Shown here piece by piece: positions 45,153-57,289 of a stretch of DNA of 64,000 nt. The translations under genes and the position numbers were made by a program. The notes under the pieces were generated by a model. It made no database searches. It was not told where the DNA came from and saw only the letters and a list, made by a program, of their open reading frames with translations. Positions within the stretch are counted from its first letter, which is position 1. The number at the start of each line of letters is the position of its first letter. The DNA comes from Liopterus haemorrhoidalis (Eukaryota > Arthropoda > Insecta > Coleoptera > Dytiscidae), in contig OZ020625.1 of NCBI GenBank assembly GCA_963971575.1, forward strand, positions 18,258,829-18,322,828, read 5' to 3'.

Positions 45153-45777
45153 CAGGCGATTCTCAACGTTTAGGAGGAACTAAATGTAGGGTGACCATTC
45201 GTCCCGCATTCTAACATTTTGTCCCACAAAAGTCCCGCATTTTGTAAATTGTAGATGTAATGAGGACCTTGTTTTTGCTCTTCACTTGGATTTGGGAGAT
45301 GAAGACCTTTTTTTTTGCTCTTCACTTGGATTTGGGAGATGAAGACCTTTTTTTTTTGCTCCGTCAGGCATTGCTTTCTTAAGAAAATGGTCACCCTAAC
45401 TAAATGGGAATTTCGTTCTTTTAGGTTGTCAGGAAAATGGACTTTGCTTGGGTTATTTCATGTTTCACGTTTGGTATGTGAAAATTTAAAATTCCAACAG
45501 TGAAACCATGGAAACGAATGACATTTATTAAAAATTTGCATACATTTTTACATATTTAGAAGAGAAAAAAATATATATATATATATATTTTTTAATAAGA
45601 ATGACAAAAATTAAAATGCAATAAAAATGACATTTTATAATGACAATCAATTTAATCTAGAATTTGCAATGTGAGTATGATTTACCAAGCTTAAAAAAAT
45701 TACCAAAAGTCCGAATTAATAGATAAAAATTACTAGATTTCAAAACCCAGTACCGCCTAAACGTTTGAAATAGCCTG
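45153..45777. mobile_element. B2-family MITE, split by a hAT MITE
   Basis: The left end CAGGCGATTCTCAACGTTTA and right end AAACGTTTGAAATAGCCTG are inverted. TA at 45151-45152 and 45778-45779. It contains the element at 45187-45398. Confidence 0.82.
45187..45398. mobile_element. hAT-type MITE with internal 42-bp repeats
   Basis: 212 bp. TAGGGTGACCA to TGGTCACCCTA, with identical 8-bp duplications ACTAAATG (45179-45186 and 45399-45406). The interior has two full units and a partial unit of GAAGACCTTTTTTTTTGCTC followed by TTCACTTGGATTTGGGAGAT. Confidence 0.9.
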
Positions 45778-45997
45778 TACTATATAATTCAAAATTATAA
45801 TTAAATTGTAAGGATAGGTACAATATTATTCAATAAGTAACATCAATTATTTTTTTTTTTTTTTTTTTTTTTATTTATTCAAGAGGGTTAACCAACAGAA
45901 ACGTCCTAATAGACGTTCCCAATTACAGGTCAACACAACTAAAGTAGATAATACACAGTACAAAAAATAAATGTGTTACATTAAATGTCTTACAGAA

Positions 45998-46018
45998 GAA
46001 AATATATATATATATATA

Positions 46019-46106
<88 letters not shown>
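45998..46106. repeat. TA microsatellite in the truncated LINE
   Basis: About 105 bp of TA dinucleotides. The IYIY frame over it is an artefact. Confidence 0.95.
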
Positions 46107-46114
<8 letters not shown>

Positions 46115-46132
46115 CATATAAGTTAAATATAA

Positions 46133-47402
46133 TCAGTTGCCTAGACAGTGTTTTTTAAAATATTGTAGTGAACAAGAAAAAATGTCCAGATCAGTGTTGA
46201 CTCTGTTAAAAGAAGAAGATATTCTAGCAATTGGTGAATTTATTCCCAGATTACTGTTGTAGCGGTGATTGTGTAACAGCATACGATTTCTCAAAACATA
46301 TGAGTTACAATTAAATCCAAAGTAAGGAATTAAGTTGATAGAATCTATTTCATTATTTAATATTCTATATAAGAAAGCTAGATCATGGACGGTTCTTCTA
46401 TCACGCAGACTTTGCATCTTGTAGAATTCTAAATTTTCTTCGTATGAGCGAAAATGCAGGTGTCTATTAAACTTATAGTTTAATTTGTCGATAAATTTCT
46501 CTTGAACTTTTTCTATTCTGTCAATATATGTATTATATCGAGGATTCCAAGTCGGACTAGCATATTCGAGTGTGCTTCTAACTAAACTGTTAAACAGATA
46601 GATAAGCGCTCGATGATTGGAAAACTCGCTCGTGACTCTGAAGATAAATCCTAAGTTTCGGAGTGATTTTTTGACAATAAGGTCGATGTGTTGACCAAAC
46701 ATTAATTTAGAGTCCAAGATGATTCCAAGGTCCTTAATTTCTGATACTGGTTGCAGTGGCAAATTATTTAAATTGTAATTGTATTTTATAACATTCAAGT
46801 TTTTTGTGAATGTTATAACCTTGCACTTTGTTGGATTTAGTGTTAGTTTATTAATAGTACAGAAATCAACAAGTCTGTTCAAGTCATCCTGAAGTTCTAC
46901 ATAATGTACGTTCTTAGTGATACATTTAAATAACTTTAAGTCGTCAGCATACATTAGATGTTTAGAATATTTGAAGCATGTGCCGATGTCACTAATAAAA
47001 ATGGAAAATAACAGTGGCCCCAAGAGGGAACCCTGTGGCACGCCTGATGTGACATGAAATGTAGGAGACTTAAAATTATTTACCACAACAAATTGAGTAC
47101 GTTTGAAAATGTATGATTCAATCCACCGCAACAGATCACCACTTATTCCAAACTTCTCTAGTTTACATAATAATCTAGGATGATGTACTTTATCGAAAGC
47201 TTTAGAGAAATCGGTGTATACTGCAGTGAACTGTTGCCGAAGATCAACACACTCACTTAAATATTGAACAAAAGGCACCATATTAGTTAAAACCGATCTA
47301 CCTTTGTAAAAACCATGCTGTTCACAGGGAATAAATTGTTTTATCATAAAAAATAATTTTTCAACAACACAGGCTTCTAAGATTTTAGAAGATTCAATAA
47401 TG
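46133..47402 (-). pseudogene. Truncated LINE reverse transcriptase
   Basis: The open part is 404 codons from an internal Met at 47347; in-frame coding extends up to about 47402. RT motifs are CEQHGFYKGRS, TDFSKAFDKVHH, SGVPQGSLLGP and MYADDLK, followed by the C-terminal EYASPTWNPRYN block. The endonuclease and the first RT motifs are missing, so it is an inactive 5'-truncated copy, although no stop interrupts what remains. It is related to, but clearly diverged from, ORF2 at 18343-21216. Confidence 0.88.
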
Positions 47403-47513
47403 AAAAGTTGTGATTTTATATATAATATATTTACTATACATTAAATACTTCATTAAAAATCATCTTTTTAATTTTTCATCACGTTTTTAAACACATTATT
47501 TTATACATATTGC

Positions 47514-48006
47514 TAGGGTGACCAGATTTCAGTGAAGGGTAACCGGGACACAGAGAAAAAAGAAAAGTCCCCATCTCGCAGATCCAAGTGAAGAGCAAAA
47601 ACAAAAAAAAAAAGGTCATCACCTCTCAAATTCATAGTGAAGAGCAAAAAAAAAAGGTCCTCACCTCTCAAATTCAAAGTGAAGAGCAAAAAAAAAGGTC
47701 CTCACCTCTCAAATTCAAAGTGAAGAGCAAAAAAAAAGGTCCTCACCTCTCAAATTCAAAGTGAAGAGCAAAAAAAAAGGTCCTCACCTCTCAAATTCAA
47801 AGTGAAGAGCAAAAAAAAAGGTCCTCACCTCTCAAATTCAAATTGAAGAGCAAAAAAAAAGGTCCTCACCTCCAAGTGAAGAACAAAATAAGTCCTCACC
47901 TCAAAAACCGGGACAATCGGGCGTCTCGAGATCATTTTTCGGGACACCGGGACAATTGACCTAAGCCCGGGACAATCCCGGAAAACCGGGACGGATGGTC
48001 ACCCTA
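47514..48006. mobile_element. hAT-type MITE with an expanded 41-bp minisatellite
   Basis: 493 bp. TAGGGTGACCA to TGGTCACCCTA, with identical 8-bp duplications CATATTGC (47506-47513 and 48007-48014). The interior (about 47590-47890) has seven or eight units of AAAAAAAGGTCCTCACCTCT then CAAATTCAAAGTGAAGAGC. The right subterminal part has GGGACAATCCCGG. Confidence 0.92.
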
Positions 48007-48202
48007 CATATTGCTATTTGGTTTCTCAAACATATCTTTTCCCGGTTTGCAATTTTGACAAGAACCATGTTTCTTCACATGCTGACTGGATAAAACAACG
48101 CCGTTAACTGTGTAAAATAATTAAAATAATTTTGCTAAATACTCTTTCACATTGCGCATTTGAATGTGGAAGACATTTAATGCAAACAATGCAAGGTTTC
48201 GA

Positions 48203-48640
48203 TAGGGTGACCAGACGTACTCTTTTTTAGAGTATTTTTAAGTAATATCCTCTATACTCTTACTTTTTTTCAAAAACCCTGAATATACTCTTTTTTGTTC
48301 GTCCCTAGTTTATTTTATTTATTATTATTATTATTATTTTTGTAGAGAACAAGGACTTTTGAGGATTTTTGTCTTGCTTCATCATTATTTTAGGAGTGAG
48401 GACCTTTTTTTAGGAGCAGGAAATTTTTGAGAAAAATTTGGGGGGACCAGGAAATATTTCAAATTATTTTTTTATCGTTTACACATGAAAATACAAGTGA
48501 TGACCTAAAAAAAAGGTCCTCACTTCTAAAATACATTTTTCTCCAAACAATTCTGAGGGGGCCAGAGCAATTTTGGTGGGGGCAGAGGAAATTTTTAACA
48601 TTTTACCACATTACATATTACTGGGTCCAGAAATATGTTT
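48203..48640. mobile_element. Third TAGGGTGACCA element, right end not found
   Basis: The left end TAGGGTGACCAGACGTACTC is clear. The interior has ACTCTTTTTTAG and GAGGACCTTTTTTTAGGAG motifs like the related copies. No matching right terminus or 8-bp repeat was seen. Confidence 0.5.
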
Positions 48641-48775
48641 TCTATTTAACGTCGTACTGAGATTATATAGATTAAAAAATAAAGATGGAAATTGAAATTA
48701 TTCGACTCAAACCAAGTCAAAACCAAGTTTATATAAAATGTAAAACTTTCAACAGCAATATCTGAGAAACTTAGT

Positions 48776-48890
48776 TTTTTAAGATATCTCATGATTGTTT
48801 TAGAGCAGTGATATTTAGAAATAATTAAACAGATTAATTTATCACATTTATGACAATTCAATAAAAAGGAAAGAACTATAAGATAAAAAT
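48776..48890 (+). repeat. Dispersed repeat D, copy 2
   Basis: Diverged copy of 36890-37020 (TTAGAGCAGTGATATTTAGA, AACAGATTAATTTATCACAT). Confidence 0.7.
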
Positions 48891-48916
48891 TAAATTCTTA
48901 AAATCATCTGGTACTC

Positions 48917-49579
48917 CATTTGTCTTGACTAGAGATGGGTCGTTCATGAACGAACCGGCTCAGTACACTGACCGAAGTGACACGGTTCACCAAATTGAAA
49001 TGAGCCAGCTCACTGTATAGTTTCAGGTTTAAAGGATACGATTGATCGGGCGATTGTGAGCAGTGACCGGAGTGATCCGGTTCTGGATCGATGTCATGTT
49101 GAACTTCGCGAGAACTCTGCTTGTAATGTATTATCATAAAGTGTATTTTGTCATCAATTTGTAGGGCAGTCTATTTGAAACTAATAGGCTTAGTCTGGGC
49201 TTTCTTACAACCATACTATATAAAAATATTAAAAATATTGCCCAAATCCCGGATGTCCGATTTATAAGGGCAATAAACATCGCCTTAAACTTAACACATC
49301 TGGTTTAAAATACAGTAGCTACAAGTGGAATGTTTGTTTACTATTAACCCGGCAAAAATGTTAGATAATTCACTTCTATAGATTTTTATTTATTTAACTT
49401 GTTCATATAATGCAAGACAACAACCATATTGAACGAACGACCGACAACTGACCCACCTGTGTCTCGGGAACATTTTTACTTAGCCGGATCAATGAGCCGG
49501 CTCAGCAAACTGAACGACCTCCACTGATCCGGTTCCGCAAACTGAGCCGAAAATCCCATCTCTAGTCAAGACGCAAATG
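48917..49579. mobile_element. Inverted-end element with GAGCCGG subterminal repeats
   Basis: The left end CATTTGTCTTGACTAGAGAT is inverted at the right end (ATCTCTAGTCAAGACGCAAATG, one extra base pair). Subterminal GAACCGGCTCA and TGAGCCGGCTCA motifs repeat at both sides. No coding capacity and no duplication identified. Confidence 0.65.
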
Positions 49580-50420
49580 TAATATTTGTGACGCAGAAAT
49601 TTAAACACTGTTAAACTTTTTGCAACGATTAGAAAAAGAAATTCAGTTTTAGTAATGAAAACTCAGCTTAAGAAGTCTGTGTGAAAACTGAATTGTTTGT
49701 ACCTACTTTTCCAAAAATGGTCTTTCCTCTTCAGCAATATATCTAACGCCGTGTAAAGTTGAATTTTCAAAAAAATGTGAGGCTTGATATCACAAACTCG
49801 TCTTGAAGAGAGCATTGTAAAAATTTACTTTTCGATAAGATGACAGTACTTTATTTTTCGTTCTCTTCATTTTAAAATTATTAGTAGGAGCAAGACACCA
49901 AAATTACAAACAAACATTGCTGACAATGAAATGCTGAATTATTACATATTATATTTATTGATTTTATTTATATTTCATTTGTAGATTTGATTAGATCAAA
50001 TAAAAAATTGATGTGAAGTGTGAATTTTCACACATTTCAGGGTTTTGCAGGTATTTAGTAAGTGAATGATGATTATTTTGGATGCGAAAACAAATTTTAT
50101 ATTAAAATATTTTTTTTTGTTAATTTTAATTCGAACGCCTAATACCATTATTTAGGTTTCTAAATATGTGCAGTATTTTTTTTTATATAGCAAGGTTCAT
50201 TACGAATTTTAAAAATTGCGCCTATGGTTGTTATAAGTTCCGCCCCTCTGATTTCGTGTACATTGAAACAGAATTAAATTATAATTTAAACAATTTCCAC
50301 TGGCTATTAAATTTACGCTTTTAAAAATTAAATGCAAAATTTGCCAAAATATAACTAGAATTTTGAAAAAATAATTTAAACAATATAAAAATTAAAATAA
50401 AACAAAAAACAATATAGTCT
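49580..50420. other. AT-rich region, no gene
   Basis: No open frame with recognisable domains and no terminal repeats found. Confidence 0.5.
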
Positions 50421-50423
50421 CTT

Positions 50424-50505
50424 CTCACAGGGTTCGATCCCTTTCGGGTCGGGTTACTTCGGTGAAAAATCAACGTCTAATACCACAAGACCAGCAGACA
50501 CGTTA
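50424..50505 (-). repeat. tRNA-derived SINE-like fragment
   Basis: On the minus strand TGGTCTTGTGGTATTAGACG resembles an A box, and GGGATCGAACCC a B box, about 40 bp apart. No full cloverleaf was folded. A SINE head or tRNA-like relic is more likely than a tRNA gene. Confidence 0.45.
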
Positions 50506-50639
50506 TAGTGTGGCGTGTTACAAAGCTATAACTTGTGTACATTATTAGCAAAAAATCACAAAAAATGCGTTTTTTTCCAAAAACATAATCTGATCAAAAA
50601 TTCCTGTTGAACTATTCCGGTTCACACCAATGTACATTA

Positions 50640-51001
50640 CTTAGAATTTTTTCAGATTTTTAGTTTAAACCATCTGGGCTACAGGGTGTGGGACAAAAAA
50701 TTTTTTGCACAATTTTGGCAAAAATCGCTTCAAAATAATTTATTTTGCAAAAATAAAAATTTGATCGTTAATCCACGTACCAAGGGCTTTCATTTGATAC
50801 CCTATTCAGAATTATAAAAAAATATTTTTTTTTTCGATGAGCACATATTTGTTTATATTTTTAGGGGGATATGATTTTTAGATGTTTTAGTATTTTTCCT
50901 ATATGCGGGTCAAAGAGTTGTATAAGCATGCCAAATTTCAACTCTCTAGGTTTAGCCGTTTGGCTACAATTTTTACCGAACAGACAGACAGACAGACAGA
51001 C

Positions 51002-51037
<36 letters not shown>

Positions 51038-51090
51038 GACAAAATGACGGTATAAGGGTTTTTTGGTCATACCTACAAAACCCTAAAAAC
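50640..51090. repeat. Dispersed repeat with an ACAG microsatellite
   Basis: Contains GCCAAATTTCAACTCTCTAG followed by an (ACAG)n tract at about 50988-51037 and ACAAAATGACGGTATAAGGG. Distinct from family A although both carry GACA tracts. Confidence 0.5.
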
Positions 51091-51246
51091 TGATTTTTAT
51101 CAGTTCGTATGGTTATATTCTTCTGTAATATTTATTGTTATACATGCTAACTAAAAAAACAATACGAAAACTTGTTTGATAAATAGAGAATGGGGGCGAA
51201 AGAGGTACAGATCCAAGGCGCCACGCTGTGAGGGGAGCTAAGATAT

Positions 51247-51640
51247 ACGAGGGTGATTCAAATATAAACGGTAATTCTTTTTTAACCATTTATTTATTAA
51301 TAATATACACAAGTGAAACCTACAGCCGACCGGCGTAGCGTAGTGGTAACACATCTGCTCTGCGTTGCTAAGGTCTCGGGTTCGAATCCCTTTCAGGCAT
51401 GGAATTTTTTACAAATAATAATTGTCCTGGGAATTGCCAAATAAGCAAAGGCCATTAAAATTTTTAAATAAAGTGAATCGTTCAGTTTTTCTGTACATAG
51501 CCTTCTACACGCTCTACACACTTTTGCCAACGTTTTGGAAGCTTGAATATTCCTAGTTCAAAATTTAAAACCTGTTTGTACAGCTCTATTTGCGCCCCCA
51601 TTAAATATGTCTTAGTGTCCGCTACTGAAAGGGCGCCTGT
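51247..51640 (-). pseudogene. mariner transposase relic with a SINE inside
   Basis: TACGAGGGTGATTCAAATAT at 51247-51266 is a mariner-type terminal sequence. On the minus strand from about 51600 the translation GIFKLPKRWQKCVERVEGYV is the usual C-terminus of a mariner transposase. Only this fragment remains, and a SINE lies between it and the terminus. Confidence 0.72.
51325..51480 (+). repeat. tRNA-derived SINE
   Basis: GCGTAGCGTAGTGGTAACAC carries a Pol III A box, and GGTTCGAATCCC about 30 bp later is a near-perfect B box. A non-tRNA tail follows (GGGAATTGCCAAATAAGC). Confidence 0.75.
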
Positions 51641-51889
51641 GATTTTTATCCCAGGGCGCTTAAGATTTTGGGTACAGCCTTAATTGGCCTGTTAATGTTT
51701 TATAGACACCTGGAGAGATAAACTGTTAAGCCATAATTATTGCATTGAGAATTTTGTTATACTGAAACGCTCGGATACGCAGTCTGGTGGTGCAATATTG
51801 TACTATGCGCTCTAGTACTGTTTGAACTTATTACATATGTTCTAGTGTTGAATTTTTGTTAGAATGTCGATAGAAGTTCTGAAAAACTA

Positions 51890-52060
51890 TGAATGTAGAA
51901 CAAATTGTAGTGTTTTTGGCTGTCATTCAAGACAGGACAAAGATAGGTATCTTAGTTTTTTTTTCTTTTCTTAAGAAAAATGGAGGGAAACTTAATATTA
52001 AGTCCAGATTGAAAAAGATTTGGTTATGGACAGGAGGAAGGCATGGGAATATATTTTGAG
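51890..52060 (+). pseudogene. THAP-domain-like relic
   Basis: Translation from about 51902 reads NCSVFGCHSRQDKDRYLSFF, then several stops, then RRKAWEYIL. The CxxxxC start, the Phe/Pro-type region and the (R)RKAWxxxI end are the THAP zinc-finger pattern found in P-element-like and other transposases. It has at least three stops in about 55 codons. Confidence 0.5.
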
Positions 52061-52480
52061 TAAAAAAGTAACTGATACTATGTAAGTTTGTTTATTACAA
52101 TTGTCGCAGAAAAACCAAACTGCACTAATATGCTTGCACCTGCAAGTTGCATATTTAACTCTTAGCTGCTCCTGTCCAACTAAAACTAATTTTATTTCAT
52201 GAGGCAATGAACATAATGCACTTGTTTGCAAACATAAGGAACTTGAAGATAAGTTTGGTTTAAAAAACCAGATATTATTTAAAATAATTCATAAAATCAC
52301 AAAATAATACTGATATTTAATCAAGATTTTATAATCACAATAGATCTCAGATTAATTCTACACGAGATCCAAAATTATATTAATATAACAAAGAAAAAAT
52401 AAATATATATTTGGTTAATCGTCAGTCAAATTAATAGATTTAAACTAGGACTGTACTTACACATATTGCTTGGGACACCA
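52061..52480. other. AT-rich spacer
   Basis: No gene recognised; the minus-strand frame at 51998-52231 has no known domain. Confidence 0.4.
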
Positions 52481-52489
52481 GCCAAAGGA

Positions 52490-54085
52490 CCCGCAGAGAA
52501 GGATTTCAAACAATTCAAAGGTTGACTGGGGTATTTAAATAAATATTCAATTGGCGCAAGGACGAGGAAATTACAAAAAAATCAAGGATTAATCGGCAGG
52601 GGGAGAATTTAAAAAATTCTATTGTGGAAATCGGGGAGTTTTAAAAAATTCAAGTTATGTTCGGGAGGGGGGGGGGATTAAATAAATTGAAGTGATGAAA
52701 CAGAGGGGAAATATTATAAAATTCAAGAAAACGTAATGAGTGGGTTACAAAAAAGTCAAATGACACCGAAAGGAAATTTTTCAAATGTACAAGTGATGAG
52801 GAGCAAAGGGGATTTTCAAAAATTCAAGTGATGAGCGAAGGGGGGATTTTAAAAAATTCAAGTAATGACCGAATCGGGGATTTTCAAAAATTCAATTGAT
52901 AATTGAAGAGGTTTAAGAAAATTCAAGTTGTAATAGGTGGAAGAATTAAAAAAATTCAAGTGATAATACCAGGGGAATTTTCAAAAATTCAAGTGATACC
53001 CGTTGGGGGGGGGATTTAAATAAATTGAAGTGGTGAAACAGGGTGGTAAATATAAAATTCAAGTAAACTTAATGGGTGGGTTACAAAAAAATCAAACGAC
53101 ACCAAAAGGAAATTTTTCCAATATTCAAATGGTGAGCGAAGGGGGGATTTTAAAAAATTCAAGTAATGACCGAAAGGGGGGATTTTCAAAAATTCAATTG
53201 ATAATTGAAGAGGTTTAAGAAAATTCAAGTTGTAATAGGTGAAAGAATTAAAAAAATTCAAGTGATAATACCAGGGGAATTTTCAAAAATTCAAGTGATA
53301 CCCGTTGGGGGGGGGGGATTTAAATAAATTGAAGTGGTGAAACAGGGTGGTAAATATAAAATTCAAGTAAATTTAATGGGTGGGTTACAAAAAAATCAAA
53401 CGACACCAAAAGGAAATTTTTCCAATATTCAAATGGTGAGCTAAAGGGAGATTTTCAAAAATTCAAGTAATGACCGAAAGGGGGGATTTTCAAAAATTCA
53501 ATTGATAATTGAAGAGGTTTAAGAAAATTCAAGTTGTAATAGGTGAAAGAATTAAAAAAATTCAAGTGATAATACCAGGGGAATTTTCAAAAATTCAAGT
53601 GATACCCGTTGGGGGGGGGGATTTAAATAAATTGAAGTGGTGAAACAGGAGGGAAATATTATAAAATTCAAGTGAACGTAATAGCGGGGGGGGGGGTACA
53701 AAAATCAAATGCCACCGAAAGGAAATTTTTCAAATATACAAGTGATGAGCGAAAAAGGGATTTTGAAAAATTCCAGTAATGACCGAAGGGGGGATTTTCA
53801 AAATTTTAATTGATAACTGAAGAAGTTTCCTAAAATTCAAGTTGTGATAGGTGGAAGAATTTAAAAAATTCGTGATAACATTGGGGGGGAATTTTCAAAA
53901 ATTCAACTGAAAAATTCAAGCAATGATCGGAAGAGGGAGAATTCAATGATGAAACCAGGGGGAATTTTAAAAAGTGATGATCAGTGGGTTAGAATTTAAA
54001 AAATTCAACCAATGGTCAGAGGGTGGAGAATTTAAAAAATTCAATGATAAAACCAGGGGGAGATTTTCAAACAATTTAAGTGATG
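52490..54085. repeat. Higher-order tandem array, about 40-bp monomers in about 303-bp units
   Basis: Monomers are variations of AAAATTCAAGTGATGACCGA followed by a G run and GATTTTCAA. A block of about seven monomers repeats as a unit: GTGATACCCGTTGGGG occurs near 52993, 53295 and 53599, spacing 302-304 bp. Outer monomers are more diverged. No coding capacity. Confidence 0.9.
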
Positions 54086-54609
54086 ATATGTAATCTAATT
54101 TTCACAATAAGCTACGCAAGAAAGGAATACATTTTTATAAAAAGGTACTTATTGCGTGCGTCTTCTTTCAATATCTACATTTTCATTTAATTTTTTATGG
54201 TTGCACAGAACAGCTAAGTATGCAATTTGACTCGCGCTTTGATAAAATCGAGAAGCACTGGTTCAGTAAAGGTTTTTTTAAAATATATATTTGCTCTAGA
54301 TCCGAGTCCCGCAATTAAATAGCGCCGAGAAGTGTAAGTACAGCCCTATTAATCTATGATTAACAGTGGCATAATAAGTGTTTTGGAGTTATATCCCAAT
54401 TAATTTTACCCCTTCCACTTTTTGTGGAACGCCACTGAAACAATACTTATATTAATATAGCAAAATTATAAATATATATCAAAAAATGTAAAAATAAAAA
54501 GGTACTCAAAATTAATTCATATATAGTATAAAAAATATAAATTGTAAAAAAATTGTCTAAAATGTCGTGATTTTTATCCTTTTTTTGTATTTCTTAAAAT
54601 TTAAGGACT
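54086..54609. other. AT-rich sequence downstream of the candidate exon
   Basis: No gene. On the minus strand it would hold the 3' UTR of the exon at 54610-54742; no clear AATAAA was found close by. Confidence 0.4.
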
Positions 54610-54742
54610 TTAGTCTACCAGTGAACTGACAGCTACTGAACTTCGTTCTGCAAAAGAACTGTTTTCACCTGAGTATTTTGTAGGAGTTGTTTCATTGGAT
54701 GGTCTTGAAGATGTATTTTTTCGCAGTTTAGGAGGTAGAGAC
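54610..54742 (-). CDS. Candidate last exon of an unidentified gene
   Basis: A strong acceptor (CCTTTTTTTTGTTGTAG|GTC) opens a 133-bp exon ending at the TAA 54610-54612. After the split first codon it encodes 43 residues, starting SLPPKLRKNTSSRPSNETT and ending SSVAVSSLVD. It is Ser/Thr-rich and probably disordered. I do not recognise the protein. The acceptor quality and balanced composition argue for a real terminal exon, but a chance frame is possible. Any upstream exons would lie beyond the large inverted repeat or outside the window. Confidence 0.35.
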
Positions 54743-56375
54743 CTACAACAAAAAAAAGGTTAATATTCCGTATTAGTCCACCACAACTAGGTTTGTATGC
54801 TTAGAATGAATTATATTATAACGTTAGAAACGAGAAGGAATGGTCGTAAGAGTGGGGAGCCAATAGTAATCATTCATGCATCTGTAGTTGGCGAGAGAAC
54901 AACCCGTTTTTAACACGAGGAACGTCCGAATATAACTGATATTTTTGGAACTATTTATGAAGTTAATGTTTTTCAAAATACGTATACTATAAATCTCATT
55001 GGAAACAGGTAAAAATTCCTTATGAGTACCTATTTATATACGTCTAGCAAGTTTAAGATTTTTCTGTCTAAAATTTTTGCTAATAGTCTAGTGCCTACGC
55101 ACCATATTTTACGTTGATACTGCACTTGATGATAATGGAATGCCATTTGGCACAAGTGTTCCTTATAGAAATTAAATCATTTTGACCCGCAGCACCTATT
55201 TGTGAATCGAGGCAGATTCAAGATGGCGGCAAAATGGCGGCAGATTCAAGATAGCGCGAATTACGATAACGATAACTTATTTTTATGATAAAGCGAAATA
55301 GCTAAATACGTATTTGGACCTTTATACAATGGACCCTTAGCTACAATTTGCCGCGTCCTAGGGGAATATTCGTTACTTAGTTTACAAGATACCGTCCATA
55401 ATTCATTCTCGGACACAAAAAGGTGATTTCCGAAATGGCTAACGAATTTCAAATGATATGGCTCTTTTTCTATTAATTTGATGCCGTAGATTATGAATCT
55501 GTTATCAAAATGGCGAAAATTTTGATTTTGATAGATTTTTTCCCAAATTCGAGAAATGATGATATACTCTATCACTGCAAATCTGCGTATACTAATATTT
55601 TGTTTCAATTCTTTTTAGATCTGTAGGGCATATCCTTGGCTACAAGAATATGTACGGAATTTTACTCTGCGGGTCGCCGAAATTAAGGTAGCGGCCGAAA
55701 TGTGTAAAGTCTCAACTTCGTATTATTTTGACATTCTTTATATCGTTTCCGACCAAATTGGACCTGCAAATTACAAAAATTAAATAAAAAAGGCATGTGA
55801 CTTGTTATTATTCGGGTTTTACCCGAAACGAAATAAACAATTTGATTTATCCGGCCGGAACGGCTGTAAATTATGACATTTAAATAATATCCTCCATGCA
55901 TATACGGAATGCATCAATTTGCTTAGGTTTGTTCGCAGCACCTGGTCTCAAATGAAGACGCTTTCGAAATAACGCTCGAAAATCGAAATTTGCTAATTAC
56001 ATCAAATTTGTTGAGTTGTATATCAATTTCGGGTATATTGAAGTCGTAGATTTCAAAAATGGAGTTAATTTAAAGATTTGCTACATATAAGATGTATTTT
56101 GCCGAAAAAAATAATTACATGTATTCTTTACATAACAGTGAGATTCATTACACGACAGTTAAGTGCCTTCCCATCCAAAAGAATAGTATATAGCATTTCT
56201 GACAAAATAATATGAATTACTACATACTTAATACGATTCTAATGGTGGCCGAAAACTATTCTTTCGAAAATGGTTATAATATTCTCTGATATTTTTACTA
56301 GTTATCAGGAGAACATTGTAATGTGTTGATAAATCCTCTATACGTGCCAATAATACTGACTTCCTCTGCTACCTA

Positions 56376-56590
56376 ATTGTATACAAAATGAAGAGATTCA
56401 ATGAATTCTTATTCAACACTAGTCTGAATCGAAGTTGTAGCCAGATGTGAAACATTACTTTGCATAATTAATTAAAGAAACATTTTAAATGCCTAAACTT
56501 TAATTTAAGAAATAATAAGTAAACTAATAATTACTAGGGAACGGACGTAATTAGTTCCTGAACTTGACTTAATACATTTTCATAGGCGTA
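56376..56590. other. Central sequence between the left arm and the inner element
   Basis: AT-rich, no gene. Confidence 0.4.
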
Positions 56591-57289
56591 CCCAGCAAAC
56601 ATTCAACTAACGGCCGAATGCCGGCAAACTGCTTTTACTGCTAGTAAATAGCTGGCACCAAAAGTAAGTGCAACGCCAGTATTAATAATGTACTTCACAT
56701 TTCTTTTTCGCATTCCGCCTATACGAAGTACTTTACCAGCATTTTATAAGCACTCCTTATTTGTATTAATCCAAGCAAACATTTTTATACGGGCCAGTAC
56801 TGTTGTAATTTTTTAAACAACTTTTCTATCCTTTTTTATTCTAATAAAGTCGATAAATTATTGTTTAACACAGCTATCGTCTCTTCTTCACTCATACTTT
56901 TTACTTAAAACTAAATTTTTTTGAATGTAACAATTTGAAAAGTCTGATTGTTCTTAGTCATAAAACGCCCTAACCGCGTGGCCTTCGAGGGCCAGTACAA
57001 GTTGATACGTGTTGGTGGACAGTTTGTCAAGATGTGTATTTAAATAGTTATTGTTTTGTGAACATTATACAGTTTTTTATTGTGATTTGTGTGTGTTTTG
57101 TTAGATTTAAGGACGTAGTTTACACAAACTGTTTCATGTTAAGTTGTTTAATTTTTAGTTTAGTTCAATCATAGTTTTTTTCATCTAATAAAATTTTCAA
57201 TTATTAATAAATCTGTTACAAAATTATAAATATGTCATTTAAAAAATATAATTTGTCATATTTTATTTTGAATAGTGACATCTTAAATA

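Larger units (their letters stand above)
45848..47402 (-). mobile_element. 5'-truncated LINE
   Basis: Minus-strand LINE 3' half. After the RT frame comes a TA microsatellite (45998-46106), a stem-loop (AACGTC..GACGTT), then AATAAATAAA and poly(A) (seen as poly-T at 45848-45872). Coding begins abruptly near 47402, a typical 5' truncation. Same architecture as the LINE at 18068-22400. Confidence 0.85.

Noticed and set aside
45923..46117. Frame made of alternating Ile-Tyr
   Set aside because: Translation of a TA microsatellite in a LINE 3' UTR; the same happens at 62121-62383.
47590..47890. Regular repeats resembling a CRISPR array
   Set aside because: The genome is eukaryotic, the whole unit including the would-be spacer is repeated, and the array sits inside a hAT MITE.
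51325..51400. A tRNA gene
   Set aside because: Box A and B are present but a complete cloverleaf and acceptor stem were not apparent; a SINE head fits better.
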